A DNA stretch of 64,000 nt from an uncultured Saprospiraceae bacterium (lineage in GTDB: Bacteria; Bacteroidota; Bacteroidia; Chitinophagales; Saprospiraceae), in NCBI GenBank assembly GCA_937951615.1, contig CALFBH010000026.1:62001-126000 (forward strand), written 5' to 3'. The first letter of the stretch is position 1; every line of letters starts with the position of its first letter. Of the stretch, positions 9,947-17,863 are shown piece by piece. A program made the position numbers and the translations under genes. The notes under the pieces are model-generated. The model was not told where the DNA came from and did no database searches. It saw only the letters and a list, made by a program, of their open reading frames with translations.

Positions 9947-12900
9947 ATGAAAAAAATATTCCTTACGTTATGGGTCTGCCTCGCTACCTATGCCATTCAA
10001 GCGCAAATCAACACTGAAACTGTTTATAAAAATGCTGCTGAAGTTATTGACTTATTAAAGGAAAAAAAACACGAGCATCATCATGGGCATGGACATGTTT
10101 TGCCCGATGAGATGAAGTTGATAGATGTTAGTGTTGTCGATAGAAAAGCTACTTTTTATTTAAAAATAACGACAAGTTACCTTGAAGAAAATTTTGATGA
10201 ATTATTTCTGGAGGAAGTTGGGCTACGCTTGTTCAATGTCCTACCTCAAGACTTGAATCTAAATAGTTTTGAAATATTGGTGCAAAACCGAAAAGGCAAA
10301 TATGTTTCACTGGATAGCTTTCTGCCCAAAGTAAAAGATGCTGTTTACAAGGAAGGAAGACGTGGCGATGGTGGTCTAAATGTCCACAAATCTGATGACC
10401 CGCAACTCAAAAATAATCCAGTCACTGGACAGGCGCAGCCTTCTGGTGCATTATCCGGCAAAACAGTTTGGCTGAGTCCTGGTCATGGCTGGCTTTACTT
10501 CACTTCACTTAATGGCTATTCTACCCAACGTGGAGAAACCAATGAAATGGTCGAAGATTTTGGCACCATAGAAGGCATCAATTATTATCTGCTCAAATAC
10601 CTCTGGAATGCCGGCGCGAATGTATGGTCGGTACGCGAACGCGATGTAAACACCAATGAAGTTATTGTGGACAACACCAGCCCTGGCTATAGCGAATCTG
10701 GCACTTGGATTGCTACGGGAAGTCTCGGCTACAACCCTGCCACCACCAATCACGACCAACCTGCTGGCTATCGAGTGGCTTATACGGTGGCGGGTACTGC
10801 CGATGCTGCGGCTACCTTCACGCCCGACATCCCGGAAGAAGGTTTGTATTGGGTGTCTGTGACGTATCGTTCTTATTCCGACCGCACAACAGATGCTCAA
10901 TACGAAGTTAATCATGCAGGTGGTACAACAGTAGTCAGCGTCAATCAGGAAGTGCATGGCGCGACCTGGGTTTATCTGGGGCAGTTTTATTTTGATGAGG
11001 GTACAGCGCAGAATGTCCGGTTAATCAATTCATCAAGCGACCCTGGAGGTGCACTTATTGCCGATGCGGTGCGTTTTGGTGGTGGTGTGGGAACGGAGGT
11101 GGATTGCGGTGTTTCTGGTGCAGGCGCAACAGGCAAACCACGCTTTGAAGAGTCTGCTCGTTTGTATGCCCACTTTCAGGGCTATCCGACTTGTCAGACT
11201 GACCCTACCATTCGACCAAAATATGCAGAATGGGAATTGGCTAAAGGCACAGTACAAGAACAGTCCAATGCTATTTATCTATCTTGGCATACTAACGCTG
11301 CTACAGGTTCGGCAAGAGGCACGGTCACTTACGCGAACACCAGCAATTTTCCGTCAGGGAGTTATGATTTACAGTCTTTTGTACATAATGGACTAGCTGG
11401 AGATATTGTTGCTTGCTGGGATTCTGGCTGGAATGACCGGGGCTTGAATTATGCTAATTTTAGTGAGGTGACGCAACTAAGCACGATGCCTGGCTGCCTG
11501 GTTGAAGTTGCTTTTCATGATAATGCCACAGATGCGCAGGCTTTGACGACACCAGATTTTCGCGAACTTGCCGCGAGGGGAATGTATCACGGCATTGTCG
11601 ATTATTTTGCAAATAAAGACAACACAACTGCCGTCTACATGCCTGAACAACCGAGCCATTTGTATGCTAAAAATTCAGCTCCGGGAGAGATTACACTAAG
11701 CTGGCAAGCGCCCCCTGTCGATTGTGATGCAGGAATAGCAACGGCTTATAAGATATACATGGGAACGCATGGGCGGGGTTTCCCCAATGGCATTCCTATT
11801 GGCGATACCACCACTTATACTTTTACAAATTTGGCTGCCGACTCAACATATTATTTTCGGGTCAGTGCCACAAATTCAGGTGGAGAATCTTTCCCTACCG
11901 CAATCGTTGCAGCAAGAACGCCTGCTGCATCAGATAGTATTGCTCAATATTTGATTGTAGATGGTTTTGATCGGCTAGATCGCCCAGCAGCTATTATTAA
12001 AACGTCTAGTCCTCAACTAACGAACGTTAAACGTTTGTTTTTGGAATTGATGAATAATTATGATTATATGGTCGATCATGCGAAAGCACTGGAATATTGT
12101 GACGTCAGTTTTGATGGTGCGAGCAATGAAGCCGTCATTTCTGGCTCGGCAGTTTTGACCGACTATGAAGGCTTGGACTGGTACACAGGAGAAGAATCTA
12201 CTGAACTTTATACTTTTGATGCTACAGAAAAATCATTGATTCAAAATTACTTAGATAATCAGGGCCATCTTATTGTTTCTGGTGCAGAGATTGGCTGGGA
12301 CATTGGCAGGGCTGCTGCGCCCAATGCTGATTTGGCTTTTTATAATAATTATCTTAAAGCGACTTATGTAGGTGATGATGCCGGAACTTATAATCTGACT
12401 GGCGCAACTACAGGAATTTTTACAGGGCTGACTGGTTCTTATGACGATAACACCAATGGTTATTTTGATGCTGAATTTCCTGACCAACTGGCTCCTTATG
12501 GCGGTTCTACTGTAGATTTATTATATAATGGTGGTACAAATGATGGCGCAGCAATAGCGTATAAAGGCAGTGATTTTTCAGTGGTCTATTTTGGTTTTCC
12601 ATTGGAGACCACAAGTACTGTTTTAAGAAACGAATTGGTTTGTAATGCTGTCAATTTTGCAAGCAGTCCGCCAAGGATTGACACGAGCTGCTATGATGCC
12701 GTTTTTATTTCATGTGGCGTGACCTATTCTGGGGCAAGCTCTGCCGCTCTTTCCGAAATAGATAGCTATGCTTGTAATGTATGGACAGAAACAGGCCCAG
12801 AACGATTTCATAGCATCACCCCTATTGCCAGCGGCCCGCTGACCGCTACACTCTCCAATTTTACAGGCGATCTTGATGTTTATATTCTCGGAAGTTGTGA

Positions 12901-13240
12901 TCCAGATGATTGTCTCGGAACAGTATCTTCGTCCTCAGCAACTTTTACCGATGCTATAGCCGGACAGACTTATTATATTGTAGTGGATGCCGATGATGGT
13001 AGTGGAAGTGCTTATGATTTAATCGTAGACTGCCCACCGACCGACTGCGCCCCTCTACTTTCTCTCACCATGCCTGTACCGGAAGATTTGTATCATGCAG
13101 ACATAGAGGTTAATTGCAATGCCTCCATTAATCCTTCAAGCAATACCAGTTTCAAAGCAGGAGATATTATCAAATTAGAAAGTGGTTTTGAAACACCAGC
13201 GAACACAAATTTTGAAGCAATTATTGAGGATTGCCAGTGA
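9947..13240 (+). CDS. Secreted N-acetylmuramoyl-L-alanine amidase with inserted golvesin-like domain, FN3 and C-terminal modules
   Basis: 1097 residues from the ATG that begins the signal peptide (MKKIFLTLWVCLATYAIQAQ). Order of domains: a pro-region with a His cluster (HEHHHGHGH, about 42-50); the first half of an Amidase_3 domain (LSPGHGW, zinc His180, then E-T-N-E); a golvesin/xanthan-lyase-type carbohydrate-binding sandwich (about 242-380, ending IADAVRFGG); the second Amidase_3 half (SWHTNA, His448, and LVEVAFHDN, Glu520); fibronectin type III (about 560-650); a flavodoxin-like domain resembling those in gingipain and xanthan lyase (about 660-885); a pre-peptidase C-terminal sandwich (about 890-1010); and a 65-residue terminal domain ending D-C-Q. 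It probably cleaves the amide between N-acetylmuramic acid and the stem peptide, outside the cell. The terminal domain is shared with the next gene and probably serves export or anchoring. Confidence 0.85.
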   Translation: MKKIFLTLWVCLATYAIQAQINTETVYKNAAEVIDLLKEKKHEHHHGHGHVLPDEMKLIDVSVVDRKATFYLKITTSYLEENFDELFLEEVGLRLFNVLPQDLNLNSFEILVQNRKGKYVSLDSFLPKVKDAVYKEGRRGDGGLNVHKSDDPQLKNNPVTGQAQPSGALSGKTVWLSPGHGWLYFTSLNGYSTQRGETNEMVEDFGTIEGINYYLLKYLWNAGANVWSVRERDVNTNEVIVDNTSPGYSESGTWIATGSLGYNPATTNHDQPAGYRVAYTVAGTADAAATFTPDIPEEGLYWVSVTYRSYSDRTTDAQYEVNHAGGTTVVSVNQEVHGATWVYLGQFYFDEGTAQNVRLINSSSDPGGALIADAVRFGGGVGTEVDCGVSGAGATGKPRFEESARLYAHFQGYPTCQTDPTIRPKYAEWELAKGTVQEQSNAIYLSWHTNAATGSARGTVTYANTSNFPSGSYDLQSFVHNGLAGDIVACWDSGWNDRGLNYANFSEVTQLSTMPGCLVEVAFHDNATDAQALTTPDFRELAARGMYHGIVDYFANKDNTTAVYMPEQPSHLYAKNSAPGEITLSWQAPPVDCDAGIATAYKIYMGTHGRGFPNGIPIGDTTTYTFTNLAADSTYYFRVSATNSGGESFPTAIVAARTPAASDSIAQYLIVDGFDRLDRPAAIIKTSSPQLTNVKRLFLELMNNYDYMVDHAKALEYCDVSFDGASNEAVISGSAVLTDYEGLDWYTGEESTELYTFDATEKSLIQNYLDNQGHLIVSGAEIGWDIGRAAAPNADLAFYNNYLKATYVGDDAGTYNLTGATTGIFTGLTGSYDDNTNGYFDAEFPDQLAPYGGSTVDLLYNGGTNDGAAIAYKGSDFSVVYFGFPLETTSTVLRNELVCNAVNFASSPPRIDTSCYDAVFISCGVTYSGASSAALSEIDSYACNVWTETGPERFHSITPIASGPLTATLSNFTGDLDVYILGSCDPDDCLGTVSSSSATFTDAIAGQTYYIVVDADDGSGSAYDLIVDCPPTDCAPLLSLTMPVPEDLYHADIEVNCNASINPSSNTSFKAGDIIKLESGFETPANTNFEAIIEDCQ

Positions 13241-13267
13241 AGTATGTTTGGAATTCATATTTTAAAA

Positions 13268-13302
13268 GAGGATTTACTTATTTTAGGTAAATCCTCCTTT
13301 TA
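13268..13302 (+). terminator. Terminator after the amidase gene
   Basis: GAGGATTTAC (13268-13277) pairs perfectly with GTAAATCCTC (13287-13296) across a 9-nt loop and is followed by CTTTTAT, 28 bp after the stop codon. Confidence 0.75.
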
Positions 13303-13340
13303 TATGACAAAATTATGTTCATTCTAAAAAAATCATTGCT

Positions 13341-13348
13341 TAGATTTG
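13341..13348 (+). promoter_or_regulatory. -7 promoter box of the M36 protease gene
   Basis: TAGATTTG matches TAnnTTTG and lies 46 nt before the ATG at 13394, downstream of the preceding terminator. No clear -33 TTG is seen at the usual distance. Confidence 0.45.
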
Positions 13349-13393
13349 CTACACCTTAAAGGTATTATCACTTAACACAAACACAAAAATAGC

Positions 13394-16300
13394 ATGAAAA
13401 ACCACAACCTGCTCAGCTTCGGGCTGAGCCTACTCTTCCTTCTGCCTAATGTATTATTTACGAATAATTTATTAGCACAAAACTCAAAAGACCTCGACCT
13501 TATAAAACACCACATCAATGCTAAAGCTAACGGACTAGAACTACTCCAAAGTGATGTTGAGACTTATGAAATCACTCACTTTCATACTAGCAAACAGAGC
13601 GGCATTACACATTACTACATTCGACAACAGCATGAAGGTATTCCTATTCACAATGCAGTTATTGGACTTCACCTTGACGCCAATGGAGAGATTGTGCAGA
13701 TGCACAATCAGTTCGTATCCAACATTGCGAAAAAGGTAAACACAAAAAAAGCAGGATTAGATGCGCAAGCTACACTCGCTCGGGTTGCACAAAAAATGCA
13801 ATACGACCAATCTCAATTGCCCGTTTTTATAGAAAAAACAGGAAACACAGCAGCTCAAAAGCAGTTGTTTTCAAAAGGTAGTATTTCGCAGTATGACATC
13901 CCTGTTCAGTTGATGTATATGCCTACGCAGGATGGTAGTTTGCGTCTGTGCTGGGATATGTCTATTGCTGAAATACAGGATGCCGATTGGTGGAGTATGC
14001 GGGTAGATGCACAAACCGGACAGATTTTAGATAAAATCAATTGGACTGTTTATTGTAATTTTGACCATGAGAGAGGTTGCGAAGAGGACGGACATGTTTA
14101 TCGTAATTCATTTCAGAAAAAGAAAAATTCACTCAATCACTCAATTACTCAGTCACCCAATTACACTCAATCCACCCTAAATGCCCCTGATTCTTATCGT
14201 GTTTATCCCGAACCGGTAGAAAGTCCAAGTCATGGCGGACGTCAATTGGTCATCAACCCTGCTGACCTCAATGCCTCTCCTTTTGGCTGGCATGACACCA
14301 ATGGTTCTCCTGGTGCAGAATACACCATTACCAGAGGAAATAATGTATGGGCGCAAGATGACATTGGTGGAAACAACGGTACAGGATTTAGTCCTGATGG
14401 TAGTGCCTCGTTAGATTTTGATTTTGGTCTTGACTTAACACAAAATCCTAATACTTCGCCCAATTTGGAATCTGGAATTGTAAATCTTTTTTACTGGAAC
14501 AACTTAACACACGATGTCTGGTATCAATATGGTTTTGATGAAGCGAGTGGAAATTTCCAATCCAATAATTATGGGAATGGTGGTTCGGGAGGCGACTATG
14601 TACTAGCGGATGCACAAGATGGCGGTAGTACAAATAATGCCAATTTTTCTGTCCCAACTGACGGCGGCAATGGAAGAATGCAAATGTACTTATGGACAGG
14701 AGCTTCTGCCGGAACACTTAATGTCAATTCGCCAGGTAGTATCGCTGGCCCATATTCTACAGAAAGTGCTCAGTTTGGAGCAACGACTTATAATATAAAT
14801 GGCAACCTGGTCATTGTGAATGACGGAAGTGCTACACCCAATGAAGGCTGTGGTGCATTGGTCAATGGAGGAGCAATCAACGGCAATATTGCTTTAGTAG
14901 ATAGAGGAACCTGTGAGTTTGGACTAAAATGTCTCAATGCACAAAATGCTGGAGCAGTTGCTGTTATTGTTTGTAATAATGTAGGAGGTTCGCCTATCGC
15001 TATGAGTCCTGGTGCAGATGGTGCAAGCGTTACCATTCCTGCAGTAATGATTAGTCAGAGTGAGTGCGAAATCATTCGCGCACAAATACCTACAGTTAAT
15101 GTCACCCTTACTTCTGGAAGTTCTGTAAACAGAGACGGTGATTTGGACAATGGTATTATCGCACACGAGTATGGACATGGTATTTCTATTCGTCTGACAG
15201 GTGGCGGCGGCAATAGCGGCTGCCTAAGCAATACTGAACAAATGGGAGAAGGCTGGAGTGATTGGTTTGGTCTCATGATGACCATTGATCCCTCTGACAC
15301 TAGAAACGACATTAGACCTATTGGTACCTTTGCGCTTGGACAAAGTACGGGCGGTAGTGGTATTCGGACTTATCCATACACTTGTGATCTTAACATTAAT
15401 TTGCATAGTTATAATGATATAGGAAGCGAAGCCATACCACATGGTATCGGTTCAGTTTGGTGTGCAATGCTCTGGGAAATGACCTGGGATTTAATTGACT
15501 TATATGGTTATGATCCAAATATACATACAGGTACCGGTGGTAATAATGTTGCTATGGCACTCGTCATTGAAGGTTTGAAATTACAGCCCTGTAGTCCTGG
15601 TTTTGTTGATGGACGCAATGCAATTATTGCAGCAGATCAAGCTTTATACAATGGTGCCAATGAATGTCTGATCAGAACAGCTTTCGCGCGTCGTGGGCTA
15701 GGCGATAATGCTTCACAAGGTTCTACAAATAGTGCAACAGATGGTTCAGAAGATTTCAACACAGTAGCCTGTGCAGCACCAACCTGCACGGATGGTGTTC
15801 AAAATGGTAATGAAACGGGCTTAGATTGTGGTGGACCTGACTGCGAAGCCTGTCCTCCAGAAGATTGTACGACTTATGATTTCACGGGAGCAGTGGTCAG
15901 TTATGATGCTAACAGCAATGATTTTGGTACAGCTACGGTACAAGATGCCGGAGCAACTGTTTACATGACAGGAAATGCCTGGAAAGCTGTGCCGATTAAT
16001 TATACGGTTACACCTAATACAGTCATAGAGTTTGATTTCAAAAGTACCGTACAAGGCGAGATTCACGAAATTGCTTTTGATAATGACCTTGTATTTGGTA
16101 CGACTGGTCCAGACCATCGTATTGTAGTATATGGTACGCAGGGCTATAATGGAACATTTACTAATGCAACGTATAATGGTAGTGGAAATTTCGAACACTT
16201 TGTCGTGCCATTAGGTACGGACTTTACAGGCACTTTTGCCAACCTAGTACTGACCTGTGATGATGATGCCAACGCAGCAGGCGATTCCTTCTTTAGTAAT

Positions 16301-16543
16301 GTACAGATATATGAGGATTATGATGGCAGCTTATCTTGCAATCCTTCTTGTCCGTCTATTCTTTCTATTACTTCACCCGTAGCAGCAGGTCTCTATGCCG
16401 CAGGTGTAGAAGTGAATTGTAATACAAATGTGAATGCTGGAACGACAGTTGGTTTTCAGGCAGGAAGTGTTATCATATTAGAAAATGGTTTCTCTACACC
16501 TGCCAATACCAATTTTGGAGCGACTATCCGGGATTGTCAGTAG
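13394..16543 (+). CDS. Secreted M36 (fungalysin) family zinc metalloprotease
   Basis: 1049 residues with a signal peptide (about 1-29). A fungalysin/thermolysin propeptide (FTP) and PepSY-like pro-region cover about 30-220 and should keep the enzyme inactive until processed. The catalytic domain begins near 270 (WHDTNG) and is split by a protease-associated (PA) domain at about 465-570 (GAINGNIALVDRGTCEFGLKC is recognisable). The zinc site is H591-E-Y-G-H595 with Glu619 in E-G-W-S-D as third ligand, as in M36. A Cys-rich linker (TDGVQNGNETGLDCGG), a beta-sandwich domain (about 830-985) and a terminal domain ending D-C-Q follow. That end closely resembles the amidase end (E-V-N-C-N, F-x-T-P-A-N-T-N-F). 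It probably degrades extracellular protein for nutrition. It has its own promoter box and so is probably transcribed separately from the amidase. Confidence 0.9.
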   Translation: MKNHNLLSFGLSLLFLLPNVLFTNNLLAQNSKDLDLIKHHINAKANGLELLQSDVETYEITHFHTSKQSGITHYYIRQQHEGIPIHNAVIGLHLDANGEIVQMHNQFVSNIAKKVNTKKAGLDAQATLARVAQKMQYDQSQLPVFIEKTGNTAAQKQLFSKGSISQYDIPVQLMYMPTQDGSLRLCWDMSIAEIQDADWWSMRVDAQTGQILDKINWTVYCNFDHERGCEEDGHVYRNSFQKKKNSLNHSITQSPNYTQSTLNAPDSYRVYPEPVESPSHGGRQLVINPADLNASPFGWHDTNGSPGAEYTITRGNNVWAQDDIGGNNGTGFSPDGSASLDFDFGLDLTQNPNTSPNLESGIVNLFYWNNLTHDVWYQYGFDEASGNFQSNNYGNGGSGGDYVLADAQDGGSTNNANFSVPTDGGNGRMQMYLWTGASAGTLNVNSPGSIAGPYSTESAQFGATTYNINGNLVIVNDGSATPNEGCGALVNGGAINGNIALVDRGTCEFGLKCLNAQNAGAVAVIVCNNVGGSPIAMSPGADGASVTIPAVMISQSECEIIRAQIPTVNVTLTSGSSVNRDGDLDNGIIAHEYGHGISIRLTGGGGNSGCLSNTEQMGEGWSDWFGLMMTIDPSDTRNDIRPIGTFALGQSTGGSGIRTYPYTCDLNINLHSYNDIGSEAIPHGIGSVWCAMLWEMTWDLIDLYGYDPNIHTGTGGNNVAMALVIEGLKLQPCSPGFVDGRNAIIAADQALYNGANECLIRTAFARRGLGDNASQGSTNSATDGSEDFNTVACAAPTCTDGVQNGNETGLDCGGPDCEACPPEDCTTYDFTGAVVSYDANSNDFGTATVQDAGATVYMTGNAWKAVPINYTVTPNTVIEFDFKSTVQGEIHEIAFDNDLVFGTTGPDHRIVVYGTQGYNGTFTNATYNGSGNFEHFVVPLGTDFTGTFANLVLTCDDDANAAGDSFFSNVQIYEDYDGSLSCNPSCPSILSITSPVAAGLYAAGVEVNCNTNVNAGTTVGFQAGSVIILENGFSTPANTNFGATIRDCQ

Positions 16544-16580
16544 TTTGGTGATTAGTATATTGGTGATTGGTTATTAGTCC
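16541..16580 (+). repeat. Short-word repeat of TTGGTGATT type
   Basis: TTGGTGATTAG, TTGGTGATTGG and TTATTAGTCC follow each other directly after the protease stop codon. The same word recurs after pyrG at 62668. Confidence 0.5.
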
Positions 16581-16637
16581 AACAAAACGTTGATGATCCA
16601 TGCTTTTAACCTTGGCAACCATTGTCCAAAGTCCAGT

Positions 16638-16684
16638 AAAAATGCAAAGTGCAGAAAGATGAATCTTCTGTATTTTGCATTTTA
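16638..16684. terminator. Bidirectional terminator between the protease and ftsE
   Basis: A long imperfect hairpin: AAAATGCAAA with CAGAAAG on the left pairs with CTTCTG and TTTTGCATTT on the right. A-rich and T-rich flanks suit both converging genes. The right arm overlaps the ftsE stop codon. Confidence 0.6.
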
Positions 16685-17380
16685 TATCTCCATAACATTT
16701 TGATCGAGTACTTTTCCATCTTGACAACGTAAAATTCTACCCGGAAAAGCTTCCAGAATATGGTAGTCATGGGTTGCCATCAGAACGGTTGTGCCAGCTT
16801 CTTCTACCAATTGCCGCAATACTTTCACCACTTCATCAGATGTTTCAGGGTCAAGATTTCCAGTTGGTTCATCCGCTAAAATGACTTCTGGCGTATTCAA
16901 TAAAGCTCTGGCGATAGCCACTCGTTGCTGTTCTCCGCCAGATAGCTCATGAGGCATACTCATTGCTTTGGTACTCAGCCCTACCCTTTCCAATAAATCG
17001 TCGCAGCGCGTTTGCATTTTCTTTTTATTGCTCCAGCCTGTTGCGTGCATTACAAAAAACAGATTCTCCTGCACATTTCGGTCGTGCAGCAAATTGAAAT
17101 CCTGAAAGATAATGCCTAGCTTTCTGCGTAGATTGGGGACTTTTCTCCAGGGGAGTTTGTGGAGTTCTATACCTGCTACGGTTGCTTGTCCGCTGAGTAG
17201 TGGAAGTTGTGCGTAGAGGGTTTTCATCAGGCTACTTTTACCGCTGCCTGTTTTGCCGACCAAGTAGACAAATTCACCTTTGCCGATCTTCATGTTCACC
17301 CGATTCAAAATTAGGTGTTTTTGTTGGTAGATGGCGGCGTCTTCCAGTAGTATAGCAGATTTGTTTTTTCTTCTTAACAT
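16682..17380 (-). CDS. ftsE: Cell division ABC-type ATPase FtsE
   Basis: 232 residues forming one ABC nucleotide-binding domain: Walker A G-K-T-G-S-G-K-S, Q-loop in I-I-F-Q-D-F, signature L-S-G-G-E-Q-Q-R, Walker B V-I-L-A-D-E-P-T-G-N-L-D, and switch H in M-A-T-H-D-Y. The F-Q-D-F-N-L-L region and the short length match FtsE, which with FtsX controls peptidoglycan hydrolases at the division septum. No ftsX is adjacent, so LolD/MacB-type ATPases remain an alternative. The -7 box at 17385-17392 ends only 4 nt before the ATG, so the mRNA is predicted to be leaderless or nearly so. Confidence 0.82.
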   Translation of the reverse strand: MLRRKNKSAILLEDAAIYQQKHLILNRVNMKIGKGEFVYLVGKTGSGKSSLMKTLYAQLPLLSGQATVAGIELHKLPWRKVPNLRRKLGIIFQDFNLLHDRNVQENLFFVMHATGWSNKKKMQTRCDDLLERVGLSTKAMSMPHELSGGEQQRVAIARALLNTPEVILADEPTGNLDPETSDEVVKVLRQLVEEAGTTVLMATHDYHILEAFPGRILRCQDGKVLDQNVMEI

Positions 17381-17384
17381 ACTG

Positions 17385-17392
17385 CAAATGTA
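17385..17392 (-). promoter_or_regulatory. -7 promoter box of ftsE, immediately before the ATG
   Basis: Minus-strand TACATTTG followed by C matches TAnnTTTG. Four nucleotides separate it from the ATG at 17380, implying transcription starts at or next to the start codon. Confidence 0.55.
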
Positions 17393-17562
17393 CTAAAACG
17401 GACAAAGCCCACAGATAGTTTAGTCTATTTTATACAAGTTCACACAAGGAATAAGCGTATTTTTATTCAATTTTTCTACCTTTACAAAACAGAATGAAAT
17501 GCTGTTTAGCGAATTTTCGCAAAATTTACACACACAAATTTACATAAAAATAAAATTTCATA

Positions 17563-17838
17563 ATGCAAGAGCCATTAAATACGGCATTACTCGTATTAGT
17601 TGTGGGAATGCTGACGGTCTTTACAGTTCTCTTTTTGGTCGTGCAGACTGGAAGGTTGCTGATTTATCTCGTCAATACTTATGGGTCTGCTCCAAGAGTC
17701 ATTCAGAAAAAGCAGCCTCGCTCAACGAGCATGCCTCAACCAGAGTTTTCATCATCAAAAATAGCTGCTATTGTGACGGCTGTTGAGATAGCAACACAGG
17801 GCAAAGGAAGTGTAACCCAAATTACGAAAGTGAAATGA
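17563..17838 (+). CDS. oadG: Sodium-pumping decarboxylase gamma subunit
   Basis: 91 residues: a short N-terminus, one long transmembrane helix (about residues 8-37, LLVLVVGMLTVFTVLFLVVQTG) and a polar tail with SSSKIAAIVTAVEIATQGKG. This is the OadG/MmdD pattern, where the small subunit anchors the carboxyltransferase to the membrane pump and helps assemble the complex. Identification rests on size, helix and tail together with its place directly before the alpha and beta subunit genes, 25 nt from oadA. Bacteroidota often use this gamma-alpha-beta gene order. No clear promoter motif is seen upstream; TACCTTTA at about 17477 is one base off the -7 consensus. Confidence 0.82.
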   Translation: MQEPLNTALLVLVVGMLTVFTVLFLVVQTGRLLIYLVNTYGSAPRVIQKKQPRSTSMPQPEFSSSKIAAIVTAVEIATQGKGSVTQITKVK

Positions 17839-17863
17839 TAAATGTTCAATGACAAATGATTAA

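Noticed and set aside
10505-10957. Minus-strand open frame of 150 codons
   Set aside because: Antisense to the amidase gene with no family resemblance.
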